Assembly (NCBI GenBank): GCA_031284585.1
Contig: JAITXT010000005.1
Location: 1-39,407, forward strand
Origin: Acholeplasmatales bacterium
GTDB taxonomy: Bacteria > Bacillota_I > Bacilli_A > Acholeplasmatales > Acholeplasmataceae
Reading direction: 5' to 3'
Length of the DNA stretch: 39,407 nucleotides
Program-made: the position numbers and the translations under genes
The notes under the pieces: model-generated
The model's input: the letters and a program-made list of their open reading frames with translations, nothing else
Told to the model about the DNA's origin: nothing
Databases searched by the model: none
Shown here: positions 33,027 to 39,407 of the stretch, in pieces
How positions within the stretch are numbered: the stretch's first letter is position 1
Layout: each line of letters opens with the position of its first letter

Positions 33027-33042
33027 TATAATATTATCATAA
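33027..33042 (+). promoter_or_regulatory. ulaG promoter -10 with overlapping operator candidate
   Basis: TATAAT at 33027-33032 is followed at once by TTATCATAA (33034-33042), which covers the expected transcription start. A repressor bound there would block initiation. The leader up to ulaG is about 30 bases and has TAGGAG. Confidence 0.5.
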
Positions 33043-33066
33043 ACAAAAAGTATAGGAGTTGAAATT

Positions 33067-34140
33067 ATGTCAAAAATCGATAAGATTACTAAATTGAGCT
33101 GGCTCGAAAGTTGTTTCCCTGAATGGGGCACATATTTGAATGAAGAAATAGCAAAAACGGTAGTTAAGGATAAGACGGTGTCTATGTGGTGGACTGGTTG
33201 TATGGGTCTTTGGATTAAAAGTGATAAACAAACTAATATTGCGATTGATTTATGGTTTGGCAATGGTAAACGAAGCCAAGAAAAATTATATTATGAGAAA
33301 GGTCATCAAATGAGAAATATGAGTGGTGGTATCTTAATTCAACCTAATTTAAGAGCCCAACCAGTAATTCTAGATCCATTCTCAGATATATTGATCCCTG
33401 ATTTAGACGCTCTTCTTTCTACGCATTATCATGGTGATCATATTGATATCAATCTTATGGCAGCAGTCTTAAAACATAATAAAAAGAATATCCCATTTAT
33501 TGGACCTAAAAAGGTTTGTGAAAAATGGAGAGATTGGGGTGTTCCAGAAGATAGAATAGTAGAAGTTAAACCAGGAAGTAAAATTGTTGTTAAAGATATC
33601 ACTATTTATGCACTTGATGCATTCGATAGAACTTGTCTTGTAACTCAAGATGAATATAGTGACATTAGAGGTAATTTTGTAGATGATATGGATCTTAAAG
33701 CTGTAAACTATGTAATTGAAACATCTGCTGGTAAATTATATCACGCAGGAGACTCTCATTATTCAATTCGTTTTGCTAAACATGGTAAAGATCATAAAAT
33801 AGCTGTTAGTTTCGGTGCTTATGGAGAAAATCCTCCTGGGATTGCTGATAAATTAACTAGTGTAGATATCCTAAGAATGGGAGAAGCATTAAATACTGAT
33901 GTTATAATTCCGCTTCATTACGATATTTGGTCAAATATGATGGCTGATCCAAAAGAAATTCTTGTCTTATATGATATGCGTAAATATCGTTTAGAATATA
34001 AGTTTAGACCATTTATCTGGGAAGTTGGTGGAAAATTTACTTATCCAACTGATAGAGATAAACGGGAATATCACCATAGAAGGGGCTTTGAAGACTCATT
34101 TACTGAAGATCCAAATGTACCTTACAAATCAATCTTATAA
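33067..34140 (+). CDS. ulaG: L-ascorbate-6-phosphate lactonase
   Basis: Opens the lactone ring of L-ascorbate-6-phosphate, giving 3-keto-L-gulonate-6-phosphate. 357 residues of the metallo-beta-lactamase type, the normal length for UlaG. The start is typical (SWLESCFPEWGTYLNEEIA), the metal site is STHYHGDHID (HxHxDH), and the second part has YHAGDSHYS and IIPLHYDIWSNMM. Cytoplasmic. First gene of the operon, TAGGAG eight bases before the ATG, three bases ahead of ulaC. Confidence 0.95.
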   Translation: MSKIDKITKLSWLESCFPEWGTYLNEEIAKTVVKDKTVSMWWTGCMGLWIKSDKQTNIAIDLWFGNGKRSQEKLYYEKGHQMRNMSGGILIQPNLRAQPVILDPFSDILIPDLDALLSTHYHGDHIDINLMAAVLKHNKKNIPFIGPKKVCEKWRDWGVPEDRIVEVKPGSKIVVKDITIYALDAFDRTCLVTQDEYSDIRGNFVDDMDLKAVNYVIETSAGKLYHAGDSHYSIRFAKHGKDHKIAVSFGAYGENPPGIADKLTSVDILRMGEALNTDVIIPLHYDIWSNMMADPKEILVLYDMRKYRLEYKFRPFIWEVGGKFTYPTDRDKREYHHRRGFEDSFTEDPNVPYKSIL

Positions 34141-34143
34141 ATC

Positions 34144-34608
34144 ATGAATCTACTAGAAGAAATAATAAACAAGAAACATTATAATTTCATAGAAAAAGAA
34201 GTCACTAGTTGGGAAGAAGCAATTAGATTAAGTTGTGATCCACTATTAAGTGATAAAACAATTGAAGAATCATATGTTAATTTACTGATTGAATCAGTAA
34301 AAAAATATGGACCTTACATTGTTTTACTTCCAAACATGGCTATGCCACATTCAACTGAAAATGCAGTTGGTGTGAATGAAACTGCTATTTGTTTTACTAG
34401 ATTTAGTAAACCAGTTTCTTTTGATTTAAGTGATCCAAGCAAAGATGCACAATATTTTTTCACACTTGCAGCATCAAATCATGATGCTCATTTGAAAAAC
34501 ATGGAACAACTTTTTACCTTGTTTACAGATGAAGAAATATTTAATGAAGTTATGCAAATCAAGGATTTAAGCGATTTAGGAAAAATCGCTAAAAAAATAA
34601 ATTCATAA
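34144..34608 (+). CDS. ulaC: ascorbate PTS component EIIA
   Basis: 154 residues of the fructose/mannitol-type EIIA fold. The phosphorylated histidine is His69 in NMAMPHSTENAVGV. It accepts phosphate from HPr and passes it to EIIB. The start is three bases after ulaG with no separate ribosome binding site, so translational coupling is likely. The ATG at 34144 matches the domain start. Confidence 0.88.
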   Translation: MNLLEEIINKKHYNFIEKEVTSWEEAIRLSCDPLLSDKTIEESYVNLLIESVKKYGPYIVLLPNMAMPHSTENAVGVNETAICFTRFSKPVSFDLSDPSKDAQYFFTLAASNHDAHLKNMEQLFTLFTDEEIFNEVMQIKDLSDLGKIAKKINS

Positions 34609-34623
34609 AAAAGGAGAAAAAAA

Positions 34624-36255
34624 ATGGATTTTAAAAGTTTTTTAGAAAAATTGGGACAGTTGTTAGTCGAAGAAGTCCTAAAACAACCTTATTTCATTAT
34701 TGGGTTAATGGTTGTTGTAGGATACATTGTTTTGAAGAAGAAATGGTACGAAGTACTATCTGGGTTCATTAGAGCAGTTGTCGGATATATGATTCTTCAA
34801 GTTGGTTCAGGAGGGCTTAGTAGTGCTGCTACACCATTTATTGATGGATTGAAAAGCTTATCTGGTAATCTAGATAAAGTTGTATTGTTAGATACATATA
34901 CAACTCAATCTACTATTGAAAGTCTTGTTGGTAATTTAGTATCTTCTGTTTATATTATTTTGCTAGTTGCATTCGTACTTAATATTGTACTAGTTGCACT
35001 AAAGAAATATACTAAACTAAGAGCAATATTTACAACAGGTCACGTTCAAATGCAACAAGCATTCCTTGCATTCTTCTTACTTGCTTGGGCTTATGGAATC
35101 GCATTTGATCATGGTGCTAATGGTGTTGCTCCTGTTATGCCTGAATTACCTTGGTATTTATTTGTGGCATGTGGTGCAGCTTTAGGATTGTACTGGGCAG
35201 TAGGTGGAAACCTAACTTTAAAACCTGCTCAAGAATTAACTGATGGTGCTGGATTTGCAGTTGCTCATCAACAAATGTTTAGTGTTGCATTAATTGATAT
35301 TCTTGGAACAAGAGCTCAAAGAAAAGGCAAAAAGATTACTAAATTAGAAGATCTTGAATTCCCTGGTTGGTTGAATATATTCAATGATTCAATGGTTGCT
35401 ACAACATTCATTATGGCAGTATTCTTTGGAGTTATTTCAGTTATAGTTGCTATAGCTAACCCTGATTATTGGCCAGCTGCTATGCCAGTTCTTGATAAGA
35501 TTTCAGGATATCAACAAAACGTAGTATTCTTTGTATTCAAACAAATTTGTCAATTTGCTGTTTACTTAGCTATTCTACAACTTGGTGTTAGAACATTCGT
35601 TACTGAATTATCTAATGCATTCCAAGGTATTAGTCAAAAATTATTACCAGGTGCAGTTCCTGCAGTTGATTGTGCGGTTGCTTATGGATTTGGATCACAA
35701 AATGCCGTTACACTTGGATTTATCGCTGGAGCAGTAGGACAAGTAGTTGGAGTTGCTATTCTAGTTGTATCAAGTGGTTTAGGTTTAGGTATCTTATGTA
35801 TTACTATGTTCGTTCCAATCTTCTTTGATAACGCAACTATTGGTGTATTTGCTAATGCTAAACTAGGTATTAAAGGTACTATTATATTCCCATTAATTAA
35901 CGGTCTATTACAAGTTATTTTATCAGCTTTACTTGCAAGTATAGTTGGTCTTGATACTGGTGTATGGTCTGCTAATAAAGATGGTGTTTGGAGTCAAGGA
36001 CAAGGCGCATGGATGGCTATGAATGACTGGATTACTGTTTGGCCATTATTCGCATTTATCGTTAAATTTATTCCATATGTAGGTATCTTCATTGTCGTAG
36101 CAATTTTACTTGCTATACCACAACTTCAATATTATTTATCTCACAAGAAAGAAGATAGAGAAGATTATTTCCTTCAAGTTACAGATTGGGAAGCATACAA
36201 AGCTAAACATATTACCCCATACTTAGAAGTGAAACCAGAAGAAGCGGTTGCATAA
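34624..36255 (+). CDS. ulaA: ascorbate PTS permease component EIIC
   Basis: 543 residues, about ten to eleven membrane helices. UlaA family features are GFIRAVVGYMILQVGSGGL, FTTGHVQMQQAFLAFFLLAW and the GVAPVMPELPWYLF segment. It moves L-ascorbate through the membrane while EIIB phosphorylates it at C6. It is somewhat longer than the enteric protein, with an acidic C-terminal tail of about 40 residues. AAAAGGAG precedes the ATG. Codons look better chosen and the sequence is less AT-rich than its neighbours, in keeping with high expression. Confidence 0.93.
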   Translation: MDFKSFLEKLGQLLVEEVLKQPYFIIGLMVVVGYIVLKKKWYEVLSGFIRAVVGYMILQVGSGGLSSAATPFIDGLKSLSGNLDKVVLLDTYTTQSTIESLVGNLVSSVYIILLVAFVLNIVLVALKKYTKLRAIFTTGHVQMQQAFLAFFLLAWAYGIAFDHGANGVAPVMPELPWYLFVACGAALGLYWAVGGNLTLKPAQELTDGAGFAVAHQQMFSVALIDILGTRAQRKGKKITKLEDLEFPGWLNIFNDSMVATTFIMAVFFGVISVIVAIANPDYWPAAMPVLDKISGYQQNVVFFVFKQICQFAVYLAILQLGVRTFVTELSNAFQGISQKLLPGAVPAVDCAVAYGFGSQNAVTLGFIAGAVGQVVGVAILVVSSGLGLGILCITMFVPIFFDNATIGVFANAKLGIKGTIIFPLINGLLQVILSALLASIVGLDTGVWSANKDGVWSQGQGAWMAMNDWITVWPLFAFIVKFIPYVGIFIVVAILLAIPQLQYYLSHKKEDREDYFLQVTDWEAYKAKHITPYLEVKPEEAVA

Positions 36256-36333
36256 TTTAGATAATTTGTATTATTTGTATATTATTAAGAAAGATATTGT
36301 AAAATATTTTATATTGTAAAGGAGAATTAAATT

Positions 36334-36645
36334 ATGGTGAAAGTATTATGTGCATGTGCTAGCGGGAGTGGCTCAAGCTTACTAATGGAGATGGCAACTA
36401 AAAAGGCTCTTAAAAGCCTTGGATTACTAGACAAAGACATTTATGTGCAACATTGTCCTCTTGGTGAAGCTAAGGGACAGTATAAAAATTACAATATTTT
36501 ACTAGTTGGAAAGAACTTTGTAAGTACATTTGCGGATGCTATTTCAAAAGGTGCAAATGTTATTGGTATTGTTAACATGATGTCTGATAAAGAAATATCA
36601 GAAGCAATTAAAAAATCTTTAGTTCTTGAAAAACTTGGTTATTAA
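36334..36645 (+). CDS. ulaB: ascorbate PTS component EIIB
   Basis: 103 residues of the lactose/cellobiose-type EIIB fold. Cys8 in VLCACASGSGSSLLMEM corresponds to the phosphorylated cysteine of UlaB. A 78-base gap from ulaA includes a repeated ATATTGTAAA and a good AAAGGAG site, so EIIB may be translated on its own strength. A strong hairpin follows. Confidence 0.9.
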   Translation: MVKVLCACASGSGSSLLMEMATKKALKSLGLLDKDIYVQHCPLGEAKGQYKNYNILLVGKNFVSTFADAISKGANVIGIVNMMSDKEISEAIKKSLVLEKLGY

Positions 36646-36650
36646 GATTG

Positions 36651-36688
36651 AAATTAGGGTTGGAGGGTTTAATCCAACCCTAATTTTT
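36651..36688 (+). terminator. strong hairpin after ulaB, partial terminator
   Basis: AAATTAGGGTTGGA (36651-36664), eight-base loop, TCCAACCCTAATTT (36673-36686), with a run of five T at 36684-36688. A 14-base-pair perfect stem. Because the HAD, propeller and ulaE genes continue in the same direction without a visible promoter, it probably stops only part of the transcription or protects the upstream mRNA end. Confidence 0.8.
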
Positions 36689-36696
36689 AAAAAGAA

Positions 36697-37530
36697 ATGA
36701 GAGATATAAAATTAGTAATTTTTGATTTAGACGGAACACTACTTTCTAGCAAAAAAGAAATTTTAGCAAGCTCACTAGTAGCAATCAAAAGATTGTATGA
36801 TAATGGTATTAGTGTTGGTATTTGTTCGGGAAGAATTTATCAAATGTTAGAAGTATATGTAAAAGAAATTGATTTAAAAGGTTATGTACTTGCTACTAAT
36901 GCAGCAAGCATTTATCAAACTGAATTAAATAAAAAAATATATGGTAAGGGACTTCATGTTGATTCCGCAAGAAAAATTGTTGAATTTTGTCTTGAAAATG
37001 ACATCGATTGTTCACTTCTTACCGATGATACATGTTATTTTTCTAAAAATAGTTTACGGATAGAAAGATTTAAACAGTATAATAAAATGGCAGCAAAAAA
37101 GAATCTTAAGGAAATACCTTTAGAACATATGGATTCTTTCCCTGTTAATATCAAAGAAATTGAAAAAGTTTTGATTTATTCTTTTGATGAAGAATTATTA
37201 GATAAATCTAATAAGTTTTTAAGTACGTTAAAAGATATTAATTATAATTTTTCGGAAGAAGGATTAATTGATATCTCTTGTAGTGATGCCAGCAAAGGAA
37301 TAGGTGTTAGTAAATTAATGAAATTGCTTGATTTGAAACCTGATCAAGTAATGGTATTTGGCGATTATGAAAATGATATCTCGATGCTTGATGTTGTAAA
37401 ATTTAGTGTTGCTATGGGAAATGCAAATAGCACTACTAAAGAACATGCTAATTTTATCACTGATACTAATGATAATGATGGCATTTATAAGGCAATTTGT
37501 AGCATCATATTTATGGAGGATGTAAAATAA
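36697..37530 (+). CDS. HAD-superfamily (Cof type) phosphatase in the ascorbate operon
   Basis: 277 residues of the Cof group. Motif I VIFDLDGTLLSS, motif II GICSGRIYQM, cap domain about 80-190, motif III/IV with DASKGIGVSKLM and MVFGDYENDISML. It should remove phosphate from a sugar phosphate or similar. Ten bases separate it from the ulaB hairpin, and it has only a weak ribosome binding site (AAAAAGAA). It is not the HAD of 17664: the cap differs. In this operon it may clear a surplus phosphorylated intermediate; that is inference. Confidence 0.85.
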   Translation: MRDIKLVIFDLDGTLLSSKKEILASSLVAIKRLYDNGISVGICSGRIYQMLEVYVKEIDLKGYVLATNAASIYQTELNKKIYGKGLHVDSARKIVEFCLENDIDCSLLTDDTCYFSKNSLRIERFKQYNKMAAKKNLKEIPLEHMDSFPVNIKEIEKVLIYSFDEELLDKSNKFLSTLKDINYNFSEEGLIDISCSDASKGIGVSKLMKLLDLKPDQVMVFGDYENDISMLDVVKFSVAMGNANSTTKEHANFITDTNDNDGIYKAICSIIFMEDVK

Positions 37531-37531
37531 A

Positions 37532-38563
37532 ATGAAGTTTGCAAAAAAAGTTTTAGATTCAATGGAAAGAGTATATGCAACAAGTTATACTGTAATAAAA
37601 AAAGAAATAGTTCCTTTATTTGCTAGCGAGGCTGTTAATGGATCTTGTTATGCTTATATAAAAGGCGAAAAAAAGGTAGTTTGGGAAGGACGTGGTGGCA
37701 CAATGTCACTAGTTGAAATAGCTAATAAAAATGGTGATTTCTTAGCAACTACTGGTTTTTATCCTGGGTTTGATGCTCATCTTTCGAAAGTAGTTTATGT
37801 ATCTTATAAAAATGAAAAATTTCATATTAGAGATGTTATAAGCCTACCTTATTTACATCGCTTTGATTGTATTTATAGTGGGTCTAAATATTATTTTGTG
37901 GGAGCTACTCTCTGTAAAAGTAAAAGTAGTAGAGAAGACTGGTCTAATCCAGGGGATGTCTATGTAGGTGAATTTAATAGTGATTTTACGGAAGTTCTTA
38001 ATTTGAGAGTCCTTATTCCTAACTTAACTAAAAACCATGGATATCATAGGTTTAAAGATGATAAAGGAATATATTCTTTTATTACTAGTGAAGATGGAGT
38101 ATTTAAAATTAATATTCCAAATGAAACAAATAAAGAATTTTCATATGATAAAATAAGTGATAAACCAACTAGTGATATAGCGGTTATAGATATTGATAGA
38201 GATTCTAATTTAGAATATTTAACTATTTCACCATTTCATGGTAATAAATTAAGTATTTCTCGATTAGTAAATAATAAATTAGAAGAAATTTATGAAAGAA
38301 AAATTGAAACAGATTTTATTCATGCAATAGCATCAGGTGTAATTAATAAAGAGAGGGTTTTTGTAGTTGGAGCAAGAAGATTTGATAAAGATTTATTTAT
38401 CTTGACTTATAACTCTTTAACTAAAACTTTTGAAGAAGAGAGAATTGATCAAAATACTGGTCCTAGTAACGTAACTGTTATTAATTATCCTGATAAAGAT
38501 GTTATTTTATCGGCTAATAATGGTATCGGTGAAGTAGCAGTTTATACTTATTTAGATGAGTAA
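37532..38563 (+). CDS. probable beta-propeller protein of unknown function in the ascorbate operon
   Basis: 343 residues, no signal peptide, predicted almost wholly beta. Repeating blocks (about 45 to 60 residues each) and the DIDRDSNLEYLTISPFHG segment (about 210-228), which looks like the FG-GAP/VCBS type propeller calcium loop (DxDxDxxxE), suggest a seven-bladed propeller. I cannot name the family. It starts one base after the HAD stop, with GGAGG in the HAD end, and overlaps ulaE by eight bases, so it is surely part of the operon. A lactonase, epimerase or isomerase acting on an ascorbate-related compound is possible but unsupported. Confidence 0.55.
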   Translation: MKFAKKVLDSMERVYATSYTVIKKEIVPLFASEAVNGSCYAYIKGEKKVVWEGRGGTMSLVEIANKNGDFLATTGFYPGFDAHLSKVVYVSYKNEKFHIRDVISLPYLHRFDCIYSGSKYYFVGATLCKSKSSREDWSNPGDVYVGEFNSDFTEVLNLRVLIPNLTKNHGYHRFKDDKGIYSFITSEDGVFKINIPNETNKEFSYDKISDKPTSDIAVIDIDRDSNLEYLTISPFHGNKLSISRLVNNKLEEIYERKIETDFIHAIASGVINKERVFVVGARRFDKDLFILTYNSLTKTFEEERIDQNTGPSNVTVINYPDKDVILSANNGIGEVAVYTYLDE

Positions 38564-39407
38564 TTCAAAATATCAATTAGGTATTTATGAAAAAGCAATA
38601 CCTAATTCATTCACGATTAAAGAAAAATTAGTAATTGCGAAAAATCATGGTTTTGATTTTTTAGAGTTATCTCTTGATGAAACAAGAGAAAAATTAGAAA
38701 GACTTGATTTTGATACTTTGACTATTTCAGATTTAAATTCCTATATGGAAAGTATTAATTTTCATATCGAAAGTTTTTGTTTGTCTGCTTTAAGAAAGTA
38801 TCCTTATGGTAGTAGAGATGCATCTATTAGAGAAAAAAGCCTTGAGATTACTGAAAAAGCAATAATCTTGGCTAAAAAACTTGGCATAAAATATATTCAA
38901 ATTGCAGGGTATGACGTATACTATGAAGAATCTAGTGAAATAACTGAGAAACTTTTTTTTGACACTTTAGAAAAAGCGGTGAAAATTGCAGAAAAATATG
39001 AAGTGATACTCGCATTTGAAACTATGGAAACCTCTTTTATGGATACCGTGAGTAAAGCAAATAAAGTGGTTCAAATAATAAATAGTAAATTCCTTAAAAT
39101 CTATCCAGATTTAGGAAATATCACGAATGCAAATTTATTATACAAAACTAGTGTTATTGATGACTTAAGAGTGGGAGAAAATAATATAGTAGCTATTCAT
39201 CTAAAAGAATCAAGGGAAGGAATTTATAGGAACTTGATTGTAGGAGAAGGGCATGTTGATTTTAGAAGTTTGCTAATAGAAGCAAAAGCATTAGGTGTTT
39301 CAAGGTTTGTTTGTGAATTTTGGGCACTAGATGATGTTAATTATCTTAAAAATATTATTATTGATCTATCAAATAATGTAAATATCATCATATCAATATC
39401 ACAAAAA
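38556..39407 (+). CDS. ulaE: L-ribulose-5-phosphate (L-xylulose-5-phosphate) 3-epimerase, cut by the window end
   Basis: An open frame of 284 codons from the ATG at 38556 without a stop before the edge. TIM barrel of the sugar phosphate isomerase/epimerase family. Metal ligands at UlaE positions: Glu155 (LAFETMETS), Asp185 (IYPDLGNI), His215 (AIHLKES) and Glu254 (CEFWALDD). UlaE turns L-xylulose-5-phosphate into L-ribulose-5-phosphate. The start lies in ATGAGTAA, eight bases within the propeller gene. ulaD and ulaF would be expected nearby and are not in the window. Confidence 0.9.
   Translation, partial: MSNSKYQLGIYEKAIPNSFTIKEKLVIAKNHGFDFLELSLDETREKLERLDFDTLTISDLNSYMESINFHIESFCLSALRKYPYGSRDASIREKSLEITEKAIILAKKLGIKYIQIAGYDVYYEESSEITEKLFFDTLEKAVKIAEKYEVILAFETMETSFMDTVSKANKVVQIINSKFLKIYPDLGNITNANLLYKTSVIDDLRVGENNIVAIHLKESREGIYRNLIVGEGHVDFRSLLIEAKALGVSRFVCEFWALDDVNYLKNIIIDLSNNVNIIISISQK

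Noticed and set aside
32936-33042. CRISPR-like or mobile element repeats
   Set aside because: The repeats are short operator-like palindromes, not evenly spaced identical repeats, and no transposase, integrase or cas gene exists in the window.
36256-36333. Riboswitch or promoter before ulaB
   Set aside because: Only a repeated ATATTGTAAA and a ribosome binding site are seen; too short and AT-rich to support a structured element.
1-39407. Mollicute code with TGA as tryptophan
   Set aside because: TGA ends infB, priA, pgpA and ylxR at correct protein ends, and tryptophan is written TGG throughout.

Overview
This window comes from an AT-rich member of the Bacillota, most likely a small-genome lineage in or near the Bacilli, Erysipelotrichia and Mollicutes relatives. 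The gene order supports this: gmk-rpoZ, rimP-nusA-ylxR-ylxQ-infB-rbfA, and priA-fmt. So do an RNase J, an RqcH and a long-form HPF. TGA is a true stop here (infB, priA, pgpA and ylxR all end on it), so the organism does not use the Mycoplasma code. Genes are tightly packed, with many 1-14 base overlaps, including convergent 3' overlaps. Several families appear in stripped or degenerate form. The genus cannot be named from the sequence alone.

Layout. 1-3100: a small lipoprotein, an AT-rich decayed stretch, and an EF-G-like GTPase paralogue without the catalytic histidine. 3120-6313 (minus): a large protein of uncertain function that looks like a degenerate glycoside hydrolase, then gmk-rpoZ with a SmtB-type metal sensor. 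6431-8973: rqcH, a zinc-ribbon stub resembling the start of ComFC, and hpf. 8993-10450 (minus): an Lsa/Vga-like ABC-F ribosome-protection ATPase preceded by its own short leader peptide. 10666-12720: a P1B-2 zinc/cadmium exporter with a near-perfect ArsR/SmtB operator in its leader. 12721-13115: an intergenic region with an unidentified structured small RNA, a terminator and the uvrC promoter. 13116-20729: uvrC, a DEDDh exonuclease, RNase J, a HAD phosphatase, coaD and a group of small membrane proteins, followed by a frameshifted relative. 21268-30369: a long ribosome/transcription operon (rimP to rbfA) that runs on into a PriA without ATPase motifs, fmt, a PgpA/YutG phosphatase and a membrane protein with a decayed HD-GYP-like domain. 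30400-31996: a nitroreductase-like protein and a stand-alone E2-like acyltransferase.

32086-39407 is an L-ascorbate utilisation locus. A divergent DeoR-family regulator faces ulaG, the EIIA (ulaC), EIIC (ulaA) and EIIB (ulaB) phosphotransferase components, a HAD phosphatase, a probable beta-propeller protein of unknown role, and ulaE, which is cut by the window edge. The intergenic control region has candidate operators and a cre-like site. A strong hairpin between ulaB and the HAD gene may lower expression of the distal genes.

Promoters are notable: several match an extended -10, TGnTATAAT, with no clear -35. uvrC and one HAD gene start exactly six bases after this element, so both are predicted to be translated from leaderless mRNAs. 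The most promising leads are the small RNA carrying an anti-Shine-Dalgarno-like CACCUCC, the leaderless promoters, the ABC-F leader peptide, the metal sensor and operator pair, the ATPase-less PriA, and the two unassigned genes of the ascorbate operon. No CRISPR array, rRNA, tRNA, prophage or insertion sequence was seen.
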